Part shown: piece after piece, positions 34,310 through 43,502 of the stretch | Layout of the letters: each line of letters begins with the position of its first letter | Numbering within the stretch: the stretch's first letter is position 1 | From: CAVSVP01 sp963731125 | GTDB lineage: Bacteria; Pseudomonadota; Gammaproteobacteria; Competibacterales; Competibacteraceae | DNA: 64,000 nt | Direction of reading: 5' to 3' | Assembly: GCA_963731125.1 (NCBI GenBank) | Contig: CAVSVP010000021.1 | Location: forward strand, 1 to 64,000 | Program-made: the position numbers and the translations under genes | The notes under the pieces: generated by a model | Database searches by the model: none | The model's input: only the letters and a program-made list of their open reading frames with translations | Told to the model about the DNA's origin: nothing

Positions 34310-35888
34310 ATGAAGAAGCGCGCCAACGCTCACCTTCAACGCCAGCGTAACAAGAAACCACATCAGCGCGTCCCGCGTCAAGCCAAGCGCCGCCTCAGCG
34401 GTAGCGCCCAGAGCCGGGGGGAAACGGGGGTCGGTGAGTTGTTCAAGACCATTCCGCATGTTTTCCCGGACTTGTTGGAGCGCTTGCGCGAGCTGGAGGA
34501 TGGCCGAGGTAAGTCGGACTACGCACTGAGCGAAATCCTGATGGCAGGGATTGCACTGTTTATTTTCCAGCAGGGCGCGCGCAACGCGTTTAACAATAAG
34601 CGCCAGGCAGCCAAGTTCAAACGGCCCGACCAGAAGCTGTTCAAGCTGCGTCTGCCGCATCGGGATACGGTTAGGGTGTCTAAAAACGCCATTTTTGGGC
34701 CAAATTCGTTGCCCGGTTTTTGGACCCAGAGAATATCGCTCATGATACCGATTCGCCCTGGGTTTGGGACCAATCAGTGAGGTCCAAAAAGTGATCAAGG
34801 CAAATTGGCCGATTTAGACGCCCTAGGATACGGTACACCGCGTGCTGTGTCGGTGGGCCGATGCGCCGCTCGCGCGCCTCCAGCAGGGGTTGGTGAAAAC
34901 GCGACTGGAGAAGAAGGTGCTGCACCCGTACCGCTTGTGTAAGCGCCACGTTGTGGTCGCCATCGATGCCACCGGCACGATGAGCTTTACCGCGCGGCAC
35001 TGCGAGCAGTGGTTGCACCAGACCTGCAAGAGCGGCCCAACCACCTCCTTTCATAACGTCCTGGAGGCCAAGCTGATCCCCCCCCATGGCTTGGCGATCT
35101 CGCTGGCCAGCGAATGGATCGCCAACCCGCTGGACGAGGATGAGAAACAGGCCGGTGAAAGGCGCGCCTTCGGGCGTCTGGCGGCTACGCTCAAGCGGCG
35201 CTATCCGCGCTTGCCGAGGTGGCTGAGCGCCGCTGGCCTGTCCCCCTATCAAGGCTTTTTCGAGATCTGCCAGGCGAACGGCTGGGCCTTTATCCTGACC
35301 TTTAACGACGGCAACCTGCCCAGCCTCTGGGAAGAGGTGCGGGCGTTACTGCCGCTCAATCCAGACCAGCACCGCCACGAGCGCCGCATCCAGGGCCCGG
35401 CGCGGATTGCGCAAGACTTTCGTTGGCTAACCGACCTCGACTATCACGGCCATCGACTCCAGTGGCTGGAATGCGTTGAGACGCTTACCCCCAGCCAGTG
35501 CGGCGAGTCCACCCGCAGCCGCTTCGTCCACGTGACCAATCTGGCGGTGACCGCGGCCACCGTCGCCATGCTCAGCCGCACCGGGCGCTTGCGCTGGAAG
35601 ATCGAAAAGGCGGGCTTCAACAGCCAAAAGCATCAGGGCTACGCGTTGCAGCACCAGTATGCACGGGGCAGCTGGCCAGGGGCGAAGAACTATTATCAGT
35701 GCCTGCAAATCGGCCATTTGATCAATCAGCTGACGGTCCTGAGCACGGCCTTTCAGCCGCTGTTGCACGGCAAGATCACACGCCGCCACCGGTCCCAGAC
35801 GAGGATGGCGTTTCTCCTGTACGGTCAGCTGCGCCGCTCCACCCTCAAGAAACTCACCCAACGCCGCTGTCAGATGCGCTTCACTTAG
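34310..35888 (+). pseudogene. IS4-like transposase disrupted by a MITE-like insert
   Basis: Homologue of the protein at 28491, about 471 residues if repaired, with VAIDATGTMSF, LSAAGLSPYQGFF and RWKIEKAGFNSQKHQGYA. It is broken at residue about 121 (LPHRDTV) by the insert at 34672-34825. The second acidic motif reads SAAG instead of TADG, so the catalytic Asp is lost too; the copy was probably dead regardless of the insert. Confidence 0.85.
34672..34825. mobile_element. 154-bp MITE-like element with 9-bp target duplication
   Basis: Flanked by GGATACGGT at 34663-34671 and 34826-34834. Ends are inverted: TAGGGTGTCTAAA (left) against TAGGGCGTCTAAA (right, reverse complement). The interior is also near-palindromic (TTTTGGACC/GGTCCAAAA). 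It has no coding capacity. Comparison with the IS copy at 28339 shows the empty site exactly. Confidence 0.85.
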
Positions 35889-36191
35889 CCCCAGGTGGAG
35901 ATCGCCTGCGCCGAGATTCAGGCCTTACCCTACAGCCCTAGGAGACTGCGCTATACTCCAGACCGACAAGGCGAACGCCAGCTGACTTCGGCAACGGTGA
36001 CCGCCGTCATTGGCGGCGATTACGGGCCAGAAGCACAGGCCCGTGGCGCCCTGCAATCGACCGCACCCTCACGTCGGCTTACACCGGGGGGGACGCTCTG
36101 AATTGCTGAGAATAAAGAAGGCATTTGGTGAAATAGGAAATTCTGACTAAGATACTTAGCCTTTATGATTGTAAGTAAAATTAAGAACCGG

Positions 36192-37943
36192 CATTCCGCA
36201 CACCCCCTCTTGATTTTAGGAATAAAACGCTTCATAGGCCTGACCGAGTAATTCGAGCAAGCACTGGTGGTGCTCATCGAGGTTGAGGACCAGCGCCTGA
36301 CCGTCGGCCAGGATGAGCAGATGGATACCGACGAAATACTGGAACACCCAGCGTGCCGTGGGGTTGTCAACGGGTTTGCCGGTTTGATGAGGAAAGGTGT
36401 GTTCCTGGGTTTTCAGCCGGTCACGGATACGGTGTTCCAAGGCAGCGTAAACCAACAAACACAGGGTCATCACCAACATCAGCGCCATGATGCGTTGCGG
36501 CGACTTCAGGTAAAGCGAGGACGCCAAGAACAGCGGATCTTTCAAAAAGCGAAAGCCCCGTTCCACGCGCTGCTGAGCTTTATAGGCTTGGAACAGTTCG
36601 GCGTCGGACAAGGCGTCGGTATCCAGCTGATTCGTCGCCAGGATAAAGCCACTGTGTTGGCGCAGGCGGGCGCGGTACGCGGCGGGCAGGCTGGCTAACG
36701 TCCCGTCGATCCGATAGGTCAGCGTATCGGGTGAGCGCGCCCTGGCAGGACGCCCGCGACCCTGATAGTGGGGTACCGCCACGATCCGCGACTCGGTCAC
36801 CGTGGTCAGCGTGAGGGTGTTCTGGAAGGCGGCCAGCGCCTGTTCGGCATCGTCAGCACAGGCGAAGGACTGCGTACTTAACTTGGCAAACGCCTTGGCG
36901 TCCGCCTCGGTCTGTTTCCGGCATTGCCGAGCCACGGTCTGACGCGCACGCTGCTGCGCCGCGTCGGAGTCGACCACCAGCCACCGTTGGGCTACCCCGG
37001 CATACTCCATACTCAGGCGCTGATAGCGGGTGTGTTCATCGAGACGCGTCATCGTCTCGGGGTCGGCGGCACGTAGCACCTCTTGCGCGGCGTTCAGCGT
37101 GGCGGGTACCCGCGTGATCCAATGCACGTCCTGCAACAACGGCAAGGTCTCGGCCGTATACAGGGCACTGTCTGCGACAATCGTGTCCAGTTCATAGGTC
37201 GTGCGTAGCTGCCCTAGATACGCCTGCAGCGTCTGGCGGAAATAGGTCTTATCGTCGGCATTCCCATCTAACGGCTGCATCAACAACGGCAATCCCGCCT
37301 GGTGCTCCACGATCAGTTGCAGGATTGCCTGGTTCAAGTCCGGGCGGTGGTCGCGACGATAACCGCGGGTGAGGTGAATGACCCCTTCCTCGGCACCGGT
37401 CTCGTGGGGGTAGTCACCATCGACATGAAAACCGGTGCTGTCCAAGTGTGCCACCCGTACCCGCAGCCCCAGGCGCTGGACCGCCTGGGGCGCGATCAGC
37501 GCATACAGCTCGGTGACCCCAACGTCATATAAGGCGTCTAACGCCCGGCCCAGCACATCATCGTTGAGCTGTTCGGGCTGAATCCCTTCCCCAACCAGCC
37601 GTTCCGTGGGTTTATCCCAGAAAAACTTTGGTATCAGGTACAGGCGCTGATTCACCAACCCCAGCCCATTGAGCACCATCGCCTTGACCGCTTGACCCAA
37701 TGATACCTGGCGCTGATCGCCATCCTGGATAATCGCGCGGTCAATCGTCTCCCCAATGCCCAGTTCTTCATACATCCCCGCCACTAATCCCAGATGATCT
37801 AGCGTCTGGCTCCGGTAACGCGGTGGCACCATCGTGCCCGTCTCGATATGTGCGGCCATTCAATCTCTTCAGTTGCTGCTAAAAATGCCTTTGACAGCAG
37901 CACCGTGCAAAAATCGCTAAACCCTGTTAGGGTATGCGGAATG
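36192..37943 (-). mobile_element. IS1634-family element abutting mnmG
   Basis: Terminal repeats CATTCCGCACACCC (36192-36205) and its inverse GGGTATGCGGAATG (37930-37943) agree at 13 of 14 positions. No clear target duplication was found. The right end lies 20 bp before the mnmG ATG, replacing whatever native sequence preceded it. Confidence 0.75.
36216..37859 (-). CDS. IS1634-family transposase (DUF4277 type)
   Basis: 547 residues: N-terminal DUF4277 region (VAGMYEELGIGETIDRAI, KAMVLNGLGLVNQRLYL), AHLDSTGFHVDGDY (first Asp), RGYRRDHRPDLNQAILQL (family hallmark), TIVADSALYTAETL (second Asp) and KAQQRVERGFRFLKDPLF (Glu). Intact frame. It shares only the family pattern with the transposase at 8270-10009, so the two elements are different IS types. 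Confidence 0.9.
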   Translation of the reverse strand: MAAHIETGTMVPPRYRSQTLDHLGLVAGMYEELGIGETIDRAIIQDGDQRQVSLGQAVKAMVLNGLGLVNQRLYLIPKFFWDKPTERLVGEGIQPEQLNDDVLGRALDALYDVGVTELYALIAPQAVQRLGLRVRVAHLDSTGFHVDGDYPHETGAEEGVIHLTRGYRRDHRPDLNQAILQLIVEHQAGLPLLMQPLDGNADDKTYFRQTLQAYLGQLRTTYELDTIVADSALYTAETLPLLQDVHWITRVPATLNAAQEVLRAADPETMTRLDEHTRYQRLSMEYAGVAQRWLVVDSDAAQQRARQTVARQCRKQTEADAKAFAKLSTQSFACADDAEQALAAFQNTLTLTTVTESRIVAVPHYQGRGRPARARSPDTLTYRIDGTLASLPAAYRARLRQHSGFILATNQLDTDALSDAELFQAYKAQQRVERGFRFLKDPLFLASSLYLKSPQRIMALMLVMTLCLLVYAALEHRIRDRLKTQEHTFPHQTGKPVDNPTARWVFQYFVGIHLLILADGQALVLNLDEHHQCLLELLGQAYEAFYS

Positions 37944-37963
37944 TCGGTAAGAAGAGCAAGATC

Positions 37964-39850
37964 ATGCAATATCCAGAGCGTTTCGATGTTATTGTGATTG
38001 GCGGAGGTCATGCCGGTACCGAGGCCTGTCTAGCGGCGGCCCGCATGGGTATGCGCACGTTGTTATTAACCCATAACATTGAAACCATTGGACAGATGAG
38101 CTGCAATCCAGCCATCGGCGGCATCGGCAAGGGTCATCTGGTCAAGGAAATTGATGCTCTAGGTGGAATCATGGCACGGGCAGCAGATCGCGGCGGCATC
38201 CAATTTCGGATTCTCAACGGCCGTAAGGGACCCGCAGTGCGAGCCACCCGTGCACAGGCAGATAGGATGCTATATAAGGCAGCTGTGCGCCAACTGGTGG
38301 AAAATCAGCCTAATTTGCAGATATTCCAGCAGGCTGTCACCGATCTAATCATTGAAAGCGAACGGGTAGCCGGCGCAGTGACGCAAGCGGGTATTGCATT
38401 TTCCGCCGCAGCGGTAGTGCTGACCACCGGCACCTTTCTGGGTGGGCGTATTCACCTGGGACTGTCCAATTACGAAGGAGGTCGTGCGGGTGATCCTCCC
38501 GCTAACGCCCTTGCGCGCCGCTTGCGGGAGCTACCCCTGCGGGTAGGCCGTTTAAAAACCGGAACGCCCCCGCGTATCGACAGCTGCTCGATTGATTACA
38601 GCAAGCTGCTTGAACAACCTGGTGATACGCCTACGCCGGTATTTTCTTACTTAGGCAATGTGGAGGAGCATCCCCGGCAAATCTCATGCTGGATTAGTCA
38701 CACTAACGAACGCACTCATGAAATCATTCGTGGTGGACTTGAGCGTTCGCCCCTGTACACAGGGGTTATTGAGGGAGTAGGGCCACGCTATTGTCCTTCG
38801 GTAGAGGACAAAGTTATGCGTTTTGCCGATAAAGCTTCCCATCAGATTTTTCTTGAGCCTGAGGGACTGCAGGCGGGCGAAGTGTACCCCAATGGTATCT
38901 CCACCAGCTTGCCTTTTGATGTGCAGTTCAATTTAGTACGCTCCATTCGGGGACTGGAAAGCGCTCATATCACTCGGCCGGGTTATGCCATTGAATACGA
39001 CTTCTTTGATCCGCGAGACTTACTCTACTCATTAGAAAATCGATACATCCGGGGCCTCTTTTTTGCCGGTCAGATCAATGGCACTACCGGTTATGAAGAG
39101 GCCGCGGCCCAAGGACTCTTGGCGGGCATTAATGCAGCGTTACATGTGCAGGGCAGGGAACCCTGGTATCCTCGCCGGGATGAGGCTTATCTTGGGGTGC
39201 TGATTGATGATTTGGTCACCCGTGGCACTACTGAACCTTACCGGATGTTTACCAGCCGCGCCGAGCACCGCCTGTTGCTGCGGGAAGACAATGCTGACCT
39301 ACGACTCACCGAGATAGGACGTCAACTTGGCGTGGTAGATGAGGTTCGTTGGCGCAGTTTCACGGCTAAACGCGAAGCCATCGAACGCGAGCGCCAGCGT
39401 CTTATTGATATTTGGGTTCGCCCCCAGCAGCTGGACGAAACCATCTGCCGGCAAGTTCTTAAGGGACCCCTTATCCGCGAAAGCCGCGCCATCGAATTGC
39501 TGCGTCGTCCGGAAGTCAATTACGCGTCCTTAATGACGTTGCCTACTGTCGGTCCCGGCGTAGGTGATGCCAACGTTGCCGAACAGGTGGAGATTCAGTG
39601 CAAATATGCCGGTTATATTGAGCGTCAGCGGGATGAAATCCAACGCAATCGCCGTTATGAAGAAATGCAATTACCTTTGGATTTGGACTATTCCCAGGTA
39701 AGGGGATTGTCCGCCGAAGTGCGCGAGAAGTTTTCCCAACAGCGGCCCGCCACTCTGGGACAGGCGGGCCGTATTCCCGGCGTCACCCCGGCTGCCGTTT
39801 CCTTGTTACTGGTCCATCTGCAGCGTGAACGCTATCGTCGTAGCGCTTAA
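37964..39850 (+). CDS. mnmG: tRNA uridine-5-carboxymethylaminomethyl modification enzyme MnmG
   Basis: FAD enzyme that with MnmE modifies the wobble uridine of several tRNAs. 628 residues from ATG 37964 (MQYPERFDVIVIGGGHAGTEA). The frame extends 30 bp upstream into the IS end, but the family start is here. Motifs: GGGHAGTEAA-type FAD loop, SCNPAIGGIGKGHLVKEIDA, KTGTPPRID, FFAGQINGTTGYEEAAAQG, and the C-terminal GAD-like IPGVTPAAVSLLLVHL. Usually followed by rsmG and parAB; none follows here. Confidence 0.96.
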   Translation: MQYPERFDVIVIGGGHAGTEACLAAARMGMRTLLLTHNIETIGQMSCNPAIGGIGKGHLVKEIDALGGIMARAADRGGIQFRILNGRKGPAVRATRAQADRMLYKAAVRQLVENQPNLQIFQQAVTDLIIESERVAGAVTQAGIAFSAAAVVLTTGTFLGGRIHLGLSNYEGGRAGDPPANALARRLRELPLRVGRLKTGTPPRIDSCSIDYSKLLEQPGDTPTPVFSYLGNVEEHPRQISCWISHTNERTHEIIRGGLERSPLYTGVIEGVGPRYCPSVEDKVMRFADKASHQIFLEPEGLQAGEVYPNGISTSLPFDVQFNLVRSIRGLESAHITRPGYAIEYDFFDPRDLLYSLENRYIRGLFFAGQINGTTGYEEAAAQGLLAGINAALHVQGREPWYPRRDEAYLGVLIDDLVTRGTTEPYRMFTSRAEHRLLLREDNADLRLTEIGRQLGVVDEVRWRSFTAKREAIERERQRLIDIWVRPQQLDETICRQVLKGPLIRESRAIELLRRPEVNYASLMTLPTVGPGVGDANVAEQVEIQCKYAGYIERQRDEIQRNRRYEEMQLPLDLDYSQVRGLSAEVREKFSQQRPATLGQAGRIPGVTPAAVSLLLVHLQRERYRRSA

Positions 39851-40365
39851 TTCAAACATCCCCTTTGCGGGTGCGACCCGGCGAGCGCGCAGAACGGGAC
39901 TGAGTAGCTCGTGAACGGAGTGTCGGCGGAAGGGATGCCGTCGTCAAGCCTGCAGGGAGGCATTCACGGCATCCCCTGGAACGAGCTGCTCAACTCCGTG
40001 GTACTCAGCAGCGGACGGCGGGTTTCACCCCTCCTTTGCCCACTCTTACCGAAGTTTGTTTCGCAACGCTGCCAGTCCTCTGTCAATAGCCATTGCGTTT
40101 CTCAGTCAAGATTGCAACCAAGCATAGCCTGCCACGGCTGAGACCAGTACCATTCCAGAACATGCTAGTCTGGTATCGCTCGTCTTACGCAGCATAGACT
40201 CTTGCAAAATGAGCGCTAAGGCGCCAGCCTGAACAAGCAGAGTTTAACTTAGGCAAGAGGTTTAATGCCGTTTGCCTTGCTATGCTTTAAATGTATTGTG
40301 ACTACTTTTTGAAAATCTTTGATCGGGTTTGCGAGACGCAGACCCTTCCCCGCAGAGGATACGCC
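39851..40365. other. Intergenic region with complex inverted repeats
   Basis: No credible coding frame. Between about 39898 and 40010 it folds strongly: GGGATGCCG/CGGCATCCC pairs around 39932-39975, and GAGTAGCTCGT and ACGGAG have near-complements in ACGAGCTGCTC and CTCCGT downstream. The core CTGCAGGGAGGCATTCACGGC resembles dispersed stem-loop repeats seen in some gammaproteobacteria, as far as I recall. The remainder is unremarkable. Confidence 0.45.
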
Positions 40366-40653
40366 ATGAAAGTTGATATCAGCGTTGAGGCAACCGCACA
40401 AGAGATGCGTGAGTTTCTTGGCCTACCCAATATTCGGCCGTTGCAAGAGGAAATCTTACAAGTGATAAGCGATAACATGCGCAAAGGGGTGACCGGCTTT
40501 GATGCGATGAGTCTGATGAAACCTATGTTGCCTGCTCAGTTTCATTCCATGGAAATGTTGCAAAAAACCTTCTGGGACGCCTTTTCCAAAGCGAGCAGTA
40601 ATACCAACGAATCTGAGAGAGAAGTATCCAGCGGCAAAACAGATAAAAAATAG
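40366..40653 (+). CDS. DUF6489-like small protein
   Basis: 95 residues from ATG 40366 (MKVDISVEATAQEMREFLGL); the frame opens at 40291 but this start fits the family. The pattern is a short beta strand, then EMREFLGLPNIRPLQEEIL, DAMSLMKPMLPAQF and MEMLQKTFWDAFS. It resembles DUF6489-family proteins, small cytosolic proteins of unknown role in Proteobacteria. The charged C-tail is probably disordered. It precedes the signalling cluster by 110 bp. Confidence 0.65.
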   Translation: MKVDISVEATAQEMREFLGLPNIRPLQEEILQVISDNMRKGVTGFDAMSLMKPMLPAQFHSMEMLQKTFWDAFSKASSNTNESEREVSSGKTDKK

Positions 40654-40764
40654 ACACATTTGGCTCGACTTCTCTAGTGATTTTGCCAACGTCTGGTAGA
40701 CGGCAAAAAAGTGATCGACAATATTGTGCCTTAACTTTGTCAAGAAATGCAGCCGGGGGGTACC

Positions 40765-41139
40765 ATGGCAAATAAAATTCTCATCGTGGATGACGAACCT
40801 AATATTGTTCTCTCTTTAGAGTTTTTAATGAAGCAGGCCGGATTCCAAGTGTCCACTGCGGCGGACGGAGAGTCGGGTCTGGAGGCAGTCGCAGCGGAAT
40901 GCCCGGATCTTATACTGCTCGACGTCATGATGCCGCGCAAGAATGGTTACGAAGTTTGTCAGACTATCCGCGAAAACCCGGCCTGGCAGCATACCCGCAT
41001 TATTATGTTGACCGCTAAAGGTCGGGAAGTGGAGAGGGAAAAAGGACTCGCTTTAGGGGCTGACGATTACGTCACCAAGCCTTTCTCAACCCAGGAAGTG
41101 GTAGAGAAAGTGCAGGCACTTTTGGGCAACACCCATTAA
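40765..41139 (+). CDS. Single-domain response regulator (CheY-like)
   Basis: 124 residues, receiver domain only: acidic pair in VDDEPN, phospho-acceptor Asp53 in LILLDVMMPRKNG, Thr83 and Lys105 in DYVTKPFS. ATG 40765 (MANKILIVDDE) is chosen over 40747. No output domain, so it would act by protein contact or phosphorelay. It is the first gene of a cluster with a DnaQ-pseudokinase fusion, a small membrane protein and a symporter-kinase; close spacing (21, 11 and 0 bp) indicates one operon. Confidence 0.9.
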   Translation: MANKILIVDDEPNIVLSLEFLMKQAGFQVSTAADGESGLEAVAAECPDLILLDVMMPRKNGYEVCQTIRENPAWQHTRIIMLTAKGREVEREKGLALGADDYVTKPFSTQEVVEKVQALLGNTH

Positions 41140-41160
41140 GGCTTAAGTGCCTGAAAATTC

Positions 41161-43272
41161 ATGCATAATCGGGTAAAGTTCTGGCTTCTGGCGCTAATAC
41201 CCTTGGCTTTGGCGGGCAGCTTTACGGGGATTATTATCTGGCAGTTACCCCACTTTATTGCCGATGTGACGCTGCGCACTCAAGCACTGCTGTTTATTCT
41301 GTTCGGCAGTTTTTTATCGATCGGGGGCATTATTGGCGTTTGGGCCTTTATGGATTGGGCCTGTTTTATGCCGCTGGCCAGTCTGGCGCACGGCGCACGT
41401 ATCATTAACCGCAGCAATCCAGGATACAAACTGGAAATACCGCCGCTACACCTAGTAGGTGATTTCCCAACAACGCTGCAGGAACTAGGTCATTCACTCC
41501 AGCAAGCGCGTAGTGAGGTAACAACCGCCATGGCGACGGGTGCTAAGGAGAGCGAAGAACAAAAAGCGCGTCTAGAGATTGTATTGCGGGAAATATCTGA
41601 TGGCGTATTGGTCTGCGACAGTAAGGCGCGCATTCTCCTCTACAATCCTGCGGCTGTTAAGCTATTACCTAACCGCGATGCGCTAGGGTTAGGACGTTCC
41701 CTTTATGGATTGTGGAACCGTGGCCCCATTGAGAGCACGCTAGAGTTGCTTCGCTATCAGCAGCAACAACCGGTTGCCAAAACGGGTAGCAGCGATGCGG
41801 AGTTTGTATGTTCTACGCTAGACGGCGAGTATATTTTTCATTGTCGCATGAGTCTGTTGCCCTCCGCATCGGTATTACAGTCTGCTTTCGTGATCACTTT
41901 TCGTGATGTCACCAGCCTAACAGAGCAGGCCTACGTCGACCAAGCCCTGGTTAAGCACAGGACGGAGGAACTACGGCAGTCACTAGCCAGTCTGCGGGCC
42001 GCAGCGGAAAATATTGCTTACTTTACTCAGATGGAGCCGGCACAAAGAAAAACCTTTCAAACCGTCATCTTGGAGGAAAGTACCATTCTCAGCCAGCGTT
42101 TGCAGCATTTAAGCCATGACCTGCGGCGTTTGTTTCCTGCTCGTTGGCCTATGAATGATGTTTATTCTGCTGATCTGGTGGGAGGCGTTATCCATCATTT
42201 CGCACAATGCGGTGGTCCTCAGCTGTCCAGCAGAGGCATGCCGCTATGGCTGCATGTGGATAACCTTTCCATCGTGTTGCTTCTTGAGCACCTGATTCAT
42301 CGACTGCAGGTTCTTGGGTATGGGAATCATTACGATATCGAGTGCCTGCTCGGTAACCGGCGAGTCTATTTGGATATTATTTGGGCCGGACAGCCGATGC
42401 CGGTACAGCAAATCGAGCAGTGTCTTAATGAGTCAATTCAGAATATCGTAGGGGCCGTTATGGTAGATGAGGTGCTGCGCCGTCACAACAGTGATCTTTG
42501 GAGTCAAACCCATCGTTGCCTGGGGTACGCTCTGCTGCGGTTGCCTCTGCCGGCCTCAAAACGGCAATGGCAGCCGCAAGAGAAAGTGTCTCTCGAGCGG
42601 CCGGAATTATATGATTTTACACTGAGCCGCGATACGGCAGACCTAGGCGAGTTGGCGGAGCGGCCTTTGGTAAGTCTGACTTATGTCGTCTTCGATACGG
42701 AAACAACAGGCTTAGAGCCCTCCAAGGGCGATGAAATCATTCAAATCGCCGGGGTACGGATCGTCAACCGCCGTATTCTTGGCGGTGAGACATTTGACCA
42801 GTTAGTTGATCCAGGCAGAACGATCCCCAAAGCCTCTATCCGTTTTCACGGTATCACCGACGAGCAGGTTAGGGGACAATCTTCTATTCAAGCAGTACTG
42901 CCACGCTTTAAGGTCTTTGTCGGCGATGACGAGACGGTTTTGGTAGCTCATAATGCAGCTTTCGATATGAAGTTCCTAAAGCTTAAAGAGGAAAGCGCCG
43001 GAGTATGCTTTGTAAATCCGGTGCTGGACACCTTATTGCTCTCGGTTTTTCTTCATGATCACACCGATCAGCATACGCTAGACGCTATTGCCGAACGGTT
43101 GGGCGTGACAATAAAGGATCGGCACACCGCCTTAGGTGATACGTTAGTCACTGCGGAGGTGTTTCTTAAACTACTTAATCTGCTTGAAGCGCAAGGGATC
43201 AAAACATTGAGGCAAGCTTTGGAAGCTTCGGAGAAAATGGTGCAGGTGCGTAAGGCGCAATCGCAATTCTGA
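41161..43272 (+). CDS. Membrane PAS/degenerate histidine kinase fused to DnaQ-like 3'-5' exonuclease
   Basis: 703 residues. Two membrane helices (about 5-30 and 40-65), a HAMP-like linker and coiled coil, then a PAS domain (about 135-255, LEIVLREISDGVLVCDSKARILLYNPAA). A kinase-like region (about 270-470) follows with no phospho-acceptor His; degenerate ATPase boxes are visible as LLLEHLIHRL, DIIWAGQPMPVQQI and VDEVLRRHNSDLW. The C-terminus is a DEDDh exonuclease: VFDTETTGLEP (Asp512, Glu514), AHNAAFDMKFL, and RHTALGDTL (His655, Asp660). All exonuclease residues are intact. The fusion suggests a sensor-like membrane nuclease working with the symporter-kinase downstream. Confidence 0.85.
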   Translation: MHNRVKFWLLALIPLALAGSFTGIIIWQLPHFIADVTLRTQALLFILFGSFLSIGGIIGVWAFMDWACFMPLASLAHGARIINRSNPGYKLEIPPLHLVGDFPTTLQELGHSLQQARSEVTTAMATGAKESEEQKARLEIVLREISDGVLVCDSKARILLYNPAAVKLLPNRDALGLGRSLYGLWNRGPIESTLELLRYQQQQPVAKTGSSDAEFVCSTLDGEYIFHCRMSLLPSASVLQSAFVITFRDVTSLTEQAYVDQALVKHRTEELRQSLASLRAAAENIAYFTQMEPAQRKTFQTVILEESTILSQRLQHLSHDLRRLFPARWPMNDVYSADLVGGVIHHFAQCGGPQLSSRGMPLWLHVDNLSIVLLLEHLIHRLQVLGYGNHYDIECLLGNRRVYLDIIWAGQPMPVQQIEQCLNESIQNIVGAVMVDEVLRRHNSDLWSQTHRCLGYALLRLPLPASKRQWQPQEKVSLERPELYDFTLSRDTADLGELAERPLVSLTYVVFDTETTGLEPSKGDEIIQIAGVRIVNRRILGGETFDQLVDPGRTIPKASIRFHGITDEQVRGQSSIQAVLPRFKVFVGDDETVLVAHNAAFDMKFLKLKEESAGVCFVNPVLDTLLLSVFLHDHTDQHTLDAIAERLGVTIKDRHTALGDTLVTAEVFLKLLNLLEAQGIKTLRQALEASEKMVQVRKAQSQF

Positions 43273-43283
43273 GGAAGTCGTCG

Positions 43284-43502
43284 ATGAAACGTCGCTATAG
43301 GGATCAAATTATTGTTCTTTTTCTGATGGGAACATTGGCTTTAAACTACCCCTTGCTGTCGGTTGTCAACCGACAGCATCTGTTTTGGGGAATTCCTCTC
43401 CTGTATCTTTACATATTTCTGGTTTGGCTAGTCATTATCGCGCTGATGGCTTTCATTGCGGAAAGATCCAGTTTTCGCAACGACGATCGAACTGGAATCT
43501 GA
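43284..43502 (+). CDS. Small two-helix membrane protein
   Basis: 72 residues with two hydrophobic segments (about 8-27 and 34-58, IPLLYLYIFLVWLVIIALMAF) and a charged C-tail. Small proteins of this kind often precede sodium:solute symporters and symporter-kinases (DUF4212/DUF3311-like role). It ends at the base before the kinase ATG, so the two are translationally linked; an accessory subunit is likely but unproven. Confidence 0.75.
   Translation: MKRRYRDQIIVLFLMGTLALNYPLLSVVNRQHLFWGIPLLYLYIFLVWLVIIALMAFIAERSSFRNDDRTGI

Larger units (their letters stand above)
34158..36108 (+). mobile_element. IS4-like insertion sequence, copy 2 (interrupted)
   Basis: Same element as 28339-30126: ends CAGCAATTCAG (34158) and CTGAATTGCTG (36108). 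Its 1951 bp equal the 1788 bp of copy 1 plus exactly 163 bp, the size of the small insertion (154 bp) with its 9-bp duplication. The two copies are similar but clearly diverged, so they are not a recent duplication. Confidence 0.85.

Noticed and set aside
37934..37963. Upstream start for mnmG
   Set aside because: These codons lie in or next to the IS terminal repeat; the family start MQYPERFDVIVIGGG is at 37964.
39898..40010. CRISPR array or attC-like site in the structured intergenic region
   Set aside because: No regularly spaced direct repeats and no RYYYAAC/GTTRRRY pair; the signal is inverted repeats only.
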